From contig WJIR01000223.1 in assembly GCA_014730175.1 (NCBI GenBank), forward strand, positions 1 through 48,846: DNA of 48,846 nucleotides. Reading direction: 5' to 3'. The notes beneath the pieces were generated by a model. The model was not told where the DNA came from. It ran no database searches and saw only the letters and a program-made list of their open reading frames with translations. This DNA is from Candidatus Zixiibacteriota bacterium (GTDB lineage: Bacteria > Zixibacteria > MSB-5A5 > UM-FILTER-46-8). The first letter of the stretch is position 1, and each line of letters opens with the position of its first letter. The position numbers and the translations under genes were made by a program. Of this stretch, positions 11,320 to 22,505 are shown piece after piece.

Positions 11320-12300
11320 CTACCTGTACAATGTTCCCTTCTCTTTGCGTTCCTGGAGATGCTCTAACATATCCTTAGTCATGGCATCCAAATCCCATTG
11401 CGGCTTCCATCCCCATTCTTCCCGCGCGGCGCTGTCATCAATGGAATTAGGCCAGGAATCGGCAATCTCCTGACGGTAATCCGGTTCGTAAGAAACTTCG
11501 AAATCCGGGATATATTTCTTGATGGATGCAGCCAACTCGCCAGCGGTGAAACTCATAGCGGCGTGGTTGAAGTCACTATGGTGCTTTAACTTGGAAAAAT
11601 CAGCTTCGGCTAACTGGATCGTACCCTCGATTGCGTCAGGCATGTACATCATCGGTAGCTTGGTATCCTCTCTGACGAAGCATGTATATTTCCCTTTGTC
11701 GACAGCTTCATAATAAATCGCCACCGCATAGTCGGTGGTTCCGCCACCAGGCAATGTTTCGTAAGAGATAATTCCCGGATAACGCAACCCGCGGATATCG
11801 AGGCCGAAGCGTTTCACGTAATAATCGCACAGAAGTTCTCCGCACACTTTAGTTACTCCATACATTGTGGTCGGCTTAAGCACCGTTTCCTGAGGCGTGT
11901 TATCCAGCGGGATACCGGAACCGAAAACCGCTATGGAGCTGGGGATAATCACCCTCGTCATTTCGTATTTCAGTCCTAATTCGAGGATATTGATGGTGCC
12001 GTTCATGTTGACATCCCAGCAAAGCTGAGGATTCTTTTCCCCAACAGCCGAAAGTATGGCAGCCATGTGATAAACCGTGTCAATGTCGTATTTCTGAATC
12101 ATTTCTTCGACTGTTTCAATCTTGTTGACATCGATAAAATGAAATGGCCCCGAATTCCTGAGTTCTTCTGAGGGCTGTGTTTTCCTCCCTGTAGCGATAA
12201 CGTTTTCCGCGCCATATCTTTTGCGCAACTCCATTGTCAATTCCGAACCGATTTGCCCGACAGCGCCGGTTACCAGTATCTTCTTCATCTCTTTTGTCAT
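11320..12300 (-). CDS. NAD-dependent epimerase/SDR, L-threonine 3-dehydrogenase-like
   Basis: ILVTGAVGQIGSELTMELRKRYG Rossmann motif, MYGVTKVCGELL (YxxxK), GLRYPGIISYETLPGGGTTDYAVAIYYEA, resembling SDR-type threonine dehydrogenases. Confidence 0.85.
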   Translation of the reverse strand: MTKEMKKILVTGAVGQIGSELTMELRKRYGAENVIATGRKTQPSEELRNSGPFHFIDVNKIETVEEMIQKYDIDTVYHMAAILSAVGEKNPQLCWDVNMNGTINILELGLKYEMTRVIIPSSIAVFGSGIPLDNTPQETVLKPTTMYGVTKVCGELLCDYYVKRFGLDIRGLRYPGIISYETLPGGGTTDYAVAIYYEAVDKGKYTCFVREDTKLPMMYMPDAIEGTIQLAEADFSKLKHHSDFNHAAMSFTAGELAASIKKYIPDFEVSYEPDYRQEIADSWPNSIDDSAAREEWGWKPQWDLDAMTKDMLEHLQERKEKGTLYR

Positions 12301-12439
12301 AGTTTCTCTCTTTTGGTTTTAAACACTCAATTTTCAAGTTACAAAATTCACAATTAATGTTTTCAGGCTAAAAATGCAAGAAAATTAGCTCAACTTCATA
12401 ACATAGATTATTCGCATCCTTTTGAATCCCACATTCCAA

Positions 12440-12540
12440 GCTGTCCACCGTCTATAGTAATTTAATCCCCGAAGGACAAGAACGCCAGGGGCACATAAAC
12501 CTTCGGCTATAAATTAATGTTTTCTATGATTATCCGGGTT
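12440..12540. repeat. MITE-like intergenic element, degenerate copy B
   Basis: ccccgaaggacaag...aaaccttcggctat...ctatgattatccgggtt; the left half is not well preserved. Confidence 0.5.
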
Positions 12541-12726
12541 ACCTTGCATTTTCCAAGAGCGAGCTGATTATAGTTGACAACTTTAAGCATATATTATATA
12601 TTAATCAGGTTCAGGTAGTGAACTAAGTCCGTTCCGAAACGAAGATGAGATTTATCTTCTTATGAGATTTATTCCTTTTTAATGTTTAATTACACTATAT
12701 AACCCTCACACTCAAGGAGTAGTAGT

Positions 12727-15700
12727 ATGAAACGTTTTTCAATGCCCGCAAGTTTGGTTTTGTTGGCAATCCTCTTGCTCAGTTTGAATTCGACCGGATT
12801 CACAATGCAAGCAGACACAAAAGGGGAAGCGCTTTACGAGCTGAAAGTAAATTACCCCGGAGTTTCTACCTATCAAACCGGAAAACGTATCTCCAGCTTA
12901 TGGGGAATCACTTTCGGTTACGGCGCTAATCCGCAGGCAACTGCTGAAAATTTCCGAATGAATTATTCCGAAATCTTTGGCGTGGCGCCATCAGAATTGA
13001 AACCCCATAGTCTTCTCCCCGACCAACGCCACACCCAACCTGTGATGTATAATCGGGATAATGACTCTTACAAATTCACCTTGGTATATTATAGCCAGTA
13101 TAAAGAAGATGTACCGGTATTCCGATCCGAACTCAGATTGTTGGTTCGTAACGACGCCAATTATCCTCTGGTGCTGGCACGTTCGGCATTGAAAGATTTA
13201 AAGGATTTCCGGATGCCCTCCGGAGTAACTTTAAACAAAGGATTAGCCGAAACCGCCGCGAAGTCTTTCAATCCTAATCTGGATTACTTTGAAGAACCTA
13301 GCCTGGTTGTTTGGGCTGGAACTAATGAGGAAGTTGCTGAACCGAGATTGGCAATGGAGATTATAGGTGACAACAGCATGCCTGCTACTGACGATTATGA
13401 AAAGTGGTTGCTTCTTGTTGATGCTTTAACCGGTGAGATACTGTATTCCGAAGACATGATTTTGAATGTCGATGTTGATGGTAACGTCAGCGGCAGAGCT
13501 ACCGATAATTTCGCGGCAGAGATCTGCGACGATGAGGTTTCCTTCGGCATGCCATATTCTCGTGTTTACATCGATGGCGGGAACACCGCTTATGCCGATG
13601 AATTCGGTGATTTCACCATACCGAATGGCGGTTCGTCCCCGGTTGACGTATATTCTCACATGCGCGGTGATTGGTTCCGGGTTTATAACGACGCCGGCGC
13701 CGAAGTTGAGCTGGATACCACCGTTACCCCTCCGGGTCCGGCGAATTTCCTGCATAATTCCTCCAACAGCAGCGAGTATGTACGGGCTCAGGTCAATGGA
13801 TATCTGCATGCCAACGTGGTGCGCGATTTTACCTTGACCTATAATCCATCATATCCCGGATTGCAGCAGTCCGAGTTCCCTGTGAATGTGAATATCAACA
13901 GCAGTTGTAATGCATATTACGATTATCAGTCCATCAACTTCTACCGCTCCGGCGGCGGATGCCCTAACACGGCGTTTGGAACCGTGGTTCATCACGAGTA
14001 TGGTCATCACCTGGTTGCCATGGCTGGAAGCGGACAGGGGCAATACGGCGAAGGTATGAGCGACTGCATGGGTGTGATGATCACCGATGATCCCGGACTC
14101 GCTTATGGTTTCTTCGGAAACTGTAATGAACCGTTGAGGAATGCTGACAACACCAAGCAATACCCCTGCAGCGGTGGAATACACGACTGTGGTCAGCTCC
14201 TTTCCGGATGCCTTTGGGATACGCGCAATGCATTGATGACTAACTATCCCAATACTTACATGGATATTCTTGCGAACCTCGCTGTTAACGCCATACTGAT
14301 GCACACCGGCGATCTTATCACTCCACAGATCACCATCGACTATCTTACTCTCGATGATGATAACGGTAACATCTATGATGGAACTCCTCATTATAATGAG
14401 ATATGCTCCGGATTCGGCGCTCATAGTATGGATTGCCCCGATCTGCAGTTAATCGCTTTCGATTATCCCAACGGACGGCCGGATCTGTTTGATCCCGACG
14501 GCGGAACCACAATTCGCGTGGAAGTTTCCGGCATCACCGGTTCACCGGAGCCCGGTACGGGAATGATGTACTACAACGATGGCACCGGATGGGAACAGCA
14601 GTCGATGGATGTTGTCTCTCCTAATGTATATGATGCTGTCTTCCCGCCGTTTGAGTGCGGATTGGTAATCGAATATTACTTTAGCGCAGAAACCACCGAC
14701 GGTTTCGTGGTCTATGATCCCTCGGGCGCTCCCGGAACCACTTACTCCGGTGTCGCCGCCCACGGTATGATCACGGTCTTCGAGGATGATTTCTCGACTG
14801 ACCAGGGCTGGACAGGTTTGGGAGGCCAGGGCGAATGGACGATCGGACAGTGCATGGGCGGTAATGGCGACGACTATTACGGCGGTCCCGATCCTTCCGA
14901 AGATCATTCACCGACATCCGATGACAGAGCGCTCGGTAACGACATGACTGCCGGCGATGGTGATTATGAGAATTATCTTGGCACCACCTATTGGGTAACT
15001 TCCCCCAATATCGATTGCTCCGGAGTATATGCCTTGCAACTAAGCTTCTGGCAATGGCTTGGAGTGGAACGGGACTGGTATGATGAAGCTTACTTTCAGG
15101 CATACAACGGTTCCTCCTGGATCACTCTTTGGGAAAATGGCGACGAGACTATCGACGAAGCTTCATGGAGCGAACAGAATTATGATCTCACCGGTATAGC
15201 CGATGACAATCCTAATTTCAAGATTAGATTTGGAATCGGGCCTACCGATGGATCCTGGCAATATTGCGGTTGGAATATCGATGATGTGCAGATAGTGGCT
15301 TACACCTGCGAACCGTCAGCCGATATCACTGTGGATATGATCCCCGATAATCCGCCGATTGAAGTCCAACCGGGCGGATATTTCACTTACACCGGCGTCC
15401 TAAACAACAACACCGGTGATCCGCAGAGTTCGGACGTGTGGGTTATGCTTGATGTACCGGGATACGGTAGTTACGGACCGGTTCAGCAGTTTAATAATGT
15501 ACCTCTTGGTCCGAACCAGACCTTAACTTATGAAGGCGCGCGGCAGAATATACCGGGATTCGCACCTCTGGGCGAATATGATTACATCGCCTACTGTGGC
15601 GACTACCCTGACTCGCCCGTTGATTCGGCATCCTTCACATTCACCGTCGTTCAGGGCATCGGCGGAGATGCTGACGGGTGGACATTGAACGGATGGTTCA

Positions 15701-15987
15701 ATGACGATGTGGAAACTCTGCCCTCAAGGACGGAACTAATGGGTAACTTCCCGAATCCGTTTAATCCGACCACAACCTTCAGCTATGCCCTGGCCGATGA
15801 CGCTAATGTGACTTTGGAGGTCTACAACCTTATGGGGCGCAAGGTCGCAACGGTATTCGAAGGTCATCAGGAAGCCGGTTACAGGACGGTTCAGTGGAAC
15901 GCTGGAAATTATTCCTCAGGCGTTTACTTCTACAAACTGACCGTTGACGGACAGGTCTTCACCAAGCGTATGACCTTGCTGAAGTAA
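12727..15987 (+). CDS. Secreted metallopeptidase (M36/fungalysin-like) with C-terminal T9SS-type sorting domain
   Basis: Signal peptide; FTP-like N-terminal region; zinc motif VVHHEYGHHL with downstream GEGMSD; C-terminal GNFPNPFNPTTTFSYALADDANVTLEVYNLMGRKVATVFEGHQEAGYRTVQWNAGNYSSGVYFYKLTVDGQVFTKRMTLLK. Confidence 0.88.
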   Translation: MKRFSMPASLVLLAILLLSLNSTGFTMQADTKGEALYELKVNYPGVSTYQTGKRISSLWGITFGYGANPQATAENFRMNYSEIFGVAPSELKPHSLLPDQRHTQPVMYNRDNDSYKFTLVYYSQYKEDVPVFRSELRLLVRNDANYPLVLARSALKDLKDFRMPSGVTLNKGLAETAAKSFNPNLDYFEEPSLVVWAGTNEEVAEPRLAMEIIGDNSMPATDDYEKWLLLVDALTGEILYSEDMILNVDVDGNVSGRATDNFAAEICDDEVSFGMPYSRVYIDGGNTAYADEFGDFTIPNGGSSPVDVYSHMRGDWFRVYNDAGAEVELDTTVTPPGPANFLHNSSNSSEYVRAQVNGYLHANVVRDFTLTYNPSYPGLQQSEFPVNVNINSSCNAYYDYQSINFYRSGGGCPNTAFGTVVHHEYGHHLVAMAGSGQGQYGEGMSDCMGVMITDDPGLAYGFFGNCNEPLRNADNTKQYPCSGGIHDCGQLLSGCLWDTRNALMTNYPNTYMDILANLAVNAILMHTGDLITPQITIDYLTLDDDNGNIYDGTPHYNEICSGFGAHSMDCPDLQLIAFDYPNGRPDLFDPDGGTTIRVEVSGITGSPEPGTGMMYYNDGTGWEQQSMDVVSPNVYDAVFPPFECGLVIEYYFSAETTDGFVVYDPSGAPGTTYSGVAAHGMITVFEDDFSTDQGWTGLGGQGEWTIGQCMGGNGDDYYGGPDPSEDHSPTSDDRALGNDMTAGDGDYENYLGTTYWVTSPNIDCSGVYALQLSFWQWLGVERDWYDEAYFQAYNGSSWITLWENGDETIDEASWSEQNYDLTGIADDNPNFKIRFGIGPTDGSWQYCGWNIDDVQIVAYTCEPSADITVDMIPDNPPIEVQPGGYFTYTGVLNNNTGDPQSSDVWVMLDVPGYGSYGPVQQFNNVPLGPNQTLTYEGARQNIPGFAPLGEYDYIAYCGDYPDSPVDSASFTFTVVQGIGGDADGWTLNGWFNDDVETLPSRTELMGNFPNPFNPTTTFSYALADDANVTLEVYNLMGRKVATVFEGHQEAGYRTVQWNAGNYSSGVYFYKLTVDGQVFTKRMTLLK

Positions 15988-16019
15988 GTAGCCATTCAAC
16001 AGGAGTATCAAACTTCGGA

Positions 16020-16050
16020 GGGGCGAGTTTTGCACTCGCCCCTTTTCTTG
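16020..16050 (+). terminator. Rho-independent terminator after the M36-like gene
   Basis: ggggcgag-ttttgca-ctcgcccc followed by ttttctt. Confidence 0.85.
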
Positions 16051-16056
16051 TATGGA

Positions 16057-16220
16057 CCAATCCCGATAATTCATAAAAACCACGAATCCGTAGCCGAAGG
16101 CTTGTCTTTCGTGGATTTAAAACTAACAGACCATTGACAGATTGGAATTGCGGATTCAGAGAAACGCCGGAAGCGCAAGGCTTCCACTACCGATAGTAAA
16201 ATTTATGATTAATACAGGTT
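16057..16220. repeat. MITE-like intergenic element, copy C
   Basis: ccaatcccgataattcataaaa...tccgtagccgaaggcttgtctttcg...ggaagcgcaaggcttccactaccgat...tttatgattaatacaggtt. Confidence 0.65.
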
Positions 16221-16267
16221 AGAACCATAAATATGGGGAGTTGGGTTTCAAAATCGACCGATTAACC

Positions 16268-16300
16268 AAAAAGGCTGTCCGAGTTTGGACAGCCTTTTTT
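16268..16300 (-). terminator. Terminator for groEL (possibly bidirectional)
   Basis: aaaaaggctgtcc-gagttt-ggacagcctttttt, 31 bp beyond the groEL stop; T-tracts on both strands. Confidence 0.85.
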
Positions 16301-16330
16301 CCAATAAGTATGTATTTATTTCCGGAGGAA

Positions 16331-17974
<1,644 letters not shown>

Positions 17975-17991
17975 TTATCTCCTCCCCAATA

Positions 17992-18279
17992 TTATTCAAT
18001 GATTGCTAAAATGTCAGATTCGCGCATTATCAGGTACTCGGTGTCATCAACCGTAACTTCGCTACCGGAATACTTACCATACAGCACCTTGTTGCCGGAT
18101 TTCACCTGCATCTCCACCAGTTTCCCGTCGTCGGAAACCCGACCCGGTCCAACCGCCACGATTTCGCCTTCCTGAGGCCTTTCTTTGGCGGTGTCGGGAA
18201 TGATTATTGATCCCTTTTTAGTTTCTTTTTCCTCTAAAGGTCTGATTAATACCCTATCAGCAAGAGGTTTTACGTTCAT
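17992..18279 (-). CDS. groES: Co-chaperonin GroES
   Basis: [47 protein letters not shown]...[11 protein letters not shown]; immediately upstream of groEL. Confidence 0.99.
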   Translation of the reverse strand: MNVKPLADRVLIRPLEEKETKKGSIIIPDTAKERPQEGEIVAVGPGRVSDDGKLVEMQVKSGNKVLYGKYSGSEVTVDDTEYLIMRESDILAIIE

Positions 18280-18346
18280 ACCTTCCTCCTTATTTGGTTA
18301 CTCATTTCTTGTATGTTGTTTATATTTAATAGCTTACGAAGCTCGC

Positions 18347-18373
18347 TTAGCACTCGTTAAGATAGAGTGCTAA
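18347..18373. promoter_or_regulatory. CIRCE operator (HrcA-binding inverted repeat) upstream of groESL
   Basis: Exact match to TTAGCACTC-N9-GAGTGCTAA (ttagcactc gttaagata gagtgctaa), 67 bp upstream of the groES start. Confidence 0.96.
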
Positions 18374-18474
18374 CATTTGAACGCAGAAATTAATTGGGAG
18401 TTCCAGATTTGTCAAGAAATTTTTTGATTTTTAGCATTTTAATGTGTTTAATAGACTTAAAACGGAGGAAGCTT

Positions 18475-18987
18475 ATGAAATTCGGAAAGATAGCATTGTA
18501 CTTTGGTTTATTGATAACAGCTTGTATGCTTACCAGTTCATGCTGTATATTAGGTGGTGTATGTAAAACACCGAAACCCGACGGAAACAGTACTGATACA
18601 GGCTCGGAGATTCTACGGGCTTTGGACGTGCGAATATTAAGCCGTTCAATGGGTTATGCGCTGGGATCCCCGTTTGATATGAAGATGCGGATTACGAACA
18701 AATCGGATGAAGAAATCGAATTGGAATTTCCGGAAGGCTATGTTTTTGATTTCTACATTTATCAAAAAAATGAGTTGGTGTATCGATATTCCGAGGACGA
18801 ACGGTATCCCACTGGCTTGAAGGAAATTGCGCTTGCGCCGGGTGAGTCCAGGGATTTTGGGGGGATTTGGCTCTGTAAAGATAACGATGGCGTCTGGGTA
18901 AGGGGAGGGCGTTATGAGATGATAGGAATCATTAACACCGATCCACCGGTTTTGTCCAATATACTGCAATTTGGATTGGCGGATTAG
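18475..18987 (+). CDS. Putative lipoprotein with a BsuPI-like (proteinase inhibitor-like) domain
   Basis: Start ATG at 18475 follows an SD (ggagg). Cys-containing signal segment LLITACMLTSSC. SPFDMKMRITNKSDEEIELEFPEGYVFDFYIYQKNELVYRYSEDERYPTGLKEIALAPGES resembles BsuPI. Confidence 0.65.
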   Translation: MKFGKIALYFGLLITACMLTSSCCILGGVCKTPKPDGNSTDTGSEILRALDVRILSRSMGYALGSPFDMKMRITNKSDEEIELEFPEGYVFDFYIYQKNELVYRYSEDERYPTGLKEIALAPGESRDFGGIWLCKDNDGVWVRGGRYEMIGIINTDPPVLSNILQFGLAD

Positions 18988-19144
18988 AATATACCAGGTT
19001 GAATGTGGGGCTTGATGTAAGGTCCTGGAAGGATGCGCTTTGTCGTGTCCCTTGGTCACGCCGGAGCGTGCCCCCTCCAGGCTCATGTCTACGGCTGGGG
19101 GTGGCATGTTTAGTCCCGCCGAAGGCGGGGATAAGCATGCTGAT

Positions 19145-19328
19145 GGATACAAAACATGCTTATCTCTCCGCCTGCGGCTTCGAGCTAAGCATGCCACCCT
19201 TGTGGGAGCTTCAAACACACCCCGTCTTAGCCCCGCGTACCGCGGGACGAATCCACCCTCTCGAGAGGGGAATAAATGTCGGACAGGAATAAGCCTGAGG
19301 CTTACAAGTGTCCGACCTCCCGATGTCT
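19145..19328. repeat. Dispersed GC-rich intergenic repeat, copy 1
   Basis: gatacaaaacatgcttatctc...gcctgcggcttcgag...acacaccccgtctt...ccgcggga...gaggggaat...caggaataa...cttacaagt.tccgacctc matches 44304-44512 in the same motif order. Confidence 0.75.
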
Positions 19329-19561
19329 TTCGGAGGGTGAGTGTTTGGCTCCGTCGGCGCCGGAGCGCCGACCGGCGGAGCAATCCGCCGGGTGGGGGCA
19401 CACTACAGCTCGGAATCGAGGGCACCGACGGCACTTTTAAGCGGCATTGGAGGACGAATGCCTTGCACGGACACAGGGGCAACATGGGCCAGGATTTTGA
19501 CTAGACCATGTCGCCCTCGTTAATCCAACTCATCTAATGTTTAGAGATGAACAACCAATTA

Positions 19562-21205
19562 CTACTTCAGCAAATGCATTTTCTTTGCTATAATCTGATC
19601 GCCAGCCTGGAGCCGGTAGAAATATACGCCGCTCGAATGATGAGAAGCATCCCAGGAAACGGTATGCTGTCCGGCTGCGAGGTTGCTATTAACCAGTGTC
19701 GCGACCCTCTGTCCTAACAGATTATGAATCTCAAGCTTGACATTTTTAGTATCGGAAAGGTTGAATGTGATATTCGTTTGGGCATTGAACGGATTGGGGT
19801 AATTGCCCAGAAGTTCAAATCCCGCAGGATTGCCCTCAACCGAATTCCATCCGCCTTCCACATTCCATACGTTACCGGAACTTTCTGACCGGTCGCGTCC
19901 GGCAACAACTGTGAACTGGAAAGAATCGGCAGCATATATATTATCGGGGTAGTCACCGGCATTCGAGATATAATCGTAGGCTCCTGTTGGCGCAAAATTA
20001 GGCACGATTTGATTAAAGTGCGCATTTATAATCTGACCTGAGTTAAGATAGATATCCTGAAAAGTCCGCAATGGTCCATATTCGCCGTAGCCAGGAACGA
20101 TCAACATGAGCCAAACATCGGTCGTTATCGGATCGGCTCCGCCATTAGTAAGAAATCCCGTTAATCCGAATTGACCTCCCGGCGGTACTTCGATCGGATA
20201 ATCATCCGGAATCATCGAGATCTCAATATCGGGTGAAGATTCCTCGAACCAGCTCGATAAAACCTCATTAGTCCAGCATTGTATACGCCCCCACTGCTGA
20301 GGCGTTAAATCAGTCCAGCATGGGCTTCCGCCCAGAGTACCGTAACTCATGTAGTTTTCAGGCGAAGTGTCACCCCAGGGAACACCGCTGCAGGGATCTG
20401 TACCGCCCGGATCGTAGCAGTAATAATTGATAGGTGTTGGCGGCGTATCCGAACAGAGATCGCCTGTAATGTCAGCATCCTGACCATCCGCCTGCTCCCA
20501 GCACTCCCCGCATTGCGGTACTTCGCTGACTCCGTGGTGCGTGTGCCACAATCCGATATTGTGTCCAATTTCATGAACCAAAACATTGTCATGGAATGGT
20601 GTAGGGTAAACATGTCCCTCGCTTAAGACAACACCACCCTGATCGGAAAGAGGAAGACGGTAATCATCCCAGGGGAATGTACCGAAAGATCCACCGGATG
20701 TGCCGGTAATATATATATTCATTTGAGATTCCGGATTAAGAGCATAAGCTCTCTTCATCTCTTCCGCATCGGTATAGTAACGGAACTGGGTAGAATTTAC
20801 GAATCTATAATCATAGACAAATTGAATTCTAACCTGCAAGTATTCCTCATTGAGATGATTTACCATATCTTCCAGCGTAGCTTCATCAGTAGCGCAATTA
20901 CTTCCATCGTTCTCGCAGAAGATATGAAAATACAGGCGGATATAAGTAATCGGGTCCTCGGGATCAGGTATTGCCGCATCGCGAACATCGGGTTCATCGC
21001 AGGAACCATTATAGCAATCGTGATACAACATCCCGTATTTCTCTATCTGTCCTTTCTTATAGATTTCCCAAGTTTCGCAGAACCCGTCCACATCAGCAAA
21101 TGCGGTTGATGAAGCGAGGGATATTGCGAAAAGCAGGAATGCCGCAAATGTCAGCATCACTGCATTACTGGAGATTAGAGTTTTCTCTCTTGGATTGAGC
21201 TTCAT
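19562..21205 (-). CDS. Secreted metzincin metallopeptidase (M43/pappalysin-like) with C-terminal T9SS-type sorting domain
   Basis: VLVHEIGHNIGLWHTHHG (HExxHxxGxxH), Met-turn-like PENYMSYG, C-terminal LLGNYPNPFNAQTNITFNLSDTKNVKLEIHNLLGQRVATLV...GVYFYRLQAGDQIIAKKMHLLK. Confidence 0.88.
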   Translation of the reverse strand: MKLNPREKTLISSNAVMLTFAAFLLFAISLASSTAFADVDGFCETWEIYKKGQIEKYGMLYHDCYNGSCDEPDVRDAAIPDPEDPITYIRLYFHIFCENDGSNCATDEATLEDMVNHLNEEYLQVRIQFVYDYRFVNSTQFRYYTDAEEMKRAYALNPESQMNIYITGTSGGSFGTFPWDDYRLPLSDQGGVVLSEGHVYPTPFHDNVLVHEIGHNIGLWHTHHGVSEVPQCGECWEQADGQDADITGDLCSDTPPTPINYYCYDPGGTDPCSGVPWGDTSPENYMSYGTLGGSPCWTDLTPQQWGRIQCWTNEVLSSWFEESSPDIEISMIPDDYPIEVPPGGQFGLTGFLTNGGADPITTDVWLMLIVPGYGEYGPLRTFQDIYLNSGQIINAHFNQIVPNFAPTGAYDYISNAGDYPDNIYAADSFQFTVVAGRDRSESSGNVWNVEGGWNSVEGNPAGFELLGNYPNPFNAQTNITFNLSDTKNVKLEIHNLLGQRVATLVNSNLAAGQHTVSWDASHHSSGVYFYRLQAGDQIIAKKMHLLK

Positions 21206-22079
21206 GTTTTTTTTCCTCCCGGAATTGAGTTTTAATTTAGGCTGTTATGCAATTTTTCTGTTAGTCGATTTTAAGATACCTTTGCTTGGTTCAGTTGGAA
21301 GCATAATCTATATTTATGAACTACCCATAATAATGGACGAACTCGGGTAGCGAGTAGCGATTTAGGATAGTTTATTAAGCGTATGTTTTAATGTTAACTA
21401 AAACCGTAAGGCATAACCTGCGGTTCCCATCTTTTAGCGTAGAAATTGAATGTTCAGGGACGATCTCCGAGGGCGTTTTGAACTCAAATTCCGGTTCATT
21501 GCAACGCCAGAATACAATATAATTAGAAACAATGAAATTCCAAGTAATTTAATGAACAACCCTACTGAGCAAGATATCGTAAAAAGGAAGGATTTCTCAA
21601 TCAATATTTATCGATATGAATGATAAAAATACTGTTGTGCCTTTAGCATGAGATGGGTTTGTCCTGAGGGCATAACACGGAAATTTAATTCCTCATATTC
21701 AATAATCACTTATAGACAGAGGATCAGCTAAGCGAGCTTTCCGAAGCTGAAAAGCGGTTTGCAAACCTTAGATGGTTAATCAGCAGGCATTTGTCGATTA
21801 GTCGGAAGGCATAACTCGCCAATAAGTAACAGCTTACAAAAATATTATAGTTGTTTTAATTACGTAGAATCATATACGCATTCAATAGGTTTTTTACTCG
21901 TATTGACAAAATTTAAAACCATCGTATATAAGCTTATCCGGTTTAAAGTACACACCGATGGAATAATGATGCTAAGCTGTTAGATATCAGGTGTAATTGT
22001 CACCATTTGATAGAATCTTGAAACTCATCTGAACCGGAAGAAAAACTTAATGTAATAATTTTAAAAATGGAGGATGGAA

Positions 22080-22382
22080 ATGAACTTTAACACTCAAAAA
22101 ATCTTAGGTTTCACTTTGAAGGTTGGGGTGATAACGTTAACTGTCGCTATAATTGCCTGGTTTGGACTCTCCATTGGCAACCAGGACAGATCCCATACCG
22201 ACCTGAAACAGTATCCGATAGTGATACTAACTTTGGAAGATGATCCTGATTGCCCGTACGATTATGAACCGCGCCGTTATTTCAGCGGCGATGAATACCT
22301 GAGAGTGGAAGTGGGAGATACGGTTTACAGCCCGCAAGGATATGCTCATGTAGTGCTGGAGAAGACCGTGCTTTATGAGTAG
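22080..22382 (+). CDS. Small hypothetical protein with one predicted TM/signal segment
   Basis: ATG at 22080 preceded by ggagg. KILGFTLKVGVITLTVAIIAWFGLSIG hydrophobic segment; followed by a terminator. Confidence 0.55.
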   Translation: MNFNTQKILGFTLKVGVITLTVAIIAWFGLSIGNQDRSHTDLKQYPIVILTLEDDPDCPYDYEPRRYFSGDEYLRVEVGDTVYSPQGYAHVVLEKTVLYE

Positions 22383-22445
22383 CACGATACTTGCTTGTGA
22401 TGACGGTTTTGGGAAAAATCAACATTTCTCTACGGAACGCTATCA

Positions 22446-22483
22446 CAAAAGACTGCCGGAGTTGTATCTCCGGCAGTTTTTCT
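22446..22483. terminator. Bidirectional terminator between convergent genes
   Basis: aaaagactgccggag-ttgtat-ctccggcagttttt; lies between a + ORF ending at 22382 and a - ORF ending at 22506. Confidence 0.85.
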
Positions 22484-22505
22484 TAAGCCCCAAAAAATGC
22501 AATTA

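Noticed and set aside
13849-14424. 191-aa minus-strand ORF inside the M36-like gene
   Set aside because: Antisense to a protein with clear catalytic motifs and sorting domain; no independent support.
18646-19485. 279-aa minus-strand ORF
   Set aside because: Overlaps the BsuPI-like lipoprotein gene and GC-rich repeat DNA; low-complexity Arg/Pro/Ser-rich translation typical of non-coding palindromic repeats.
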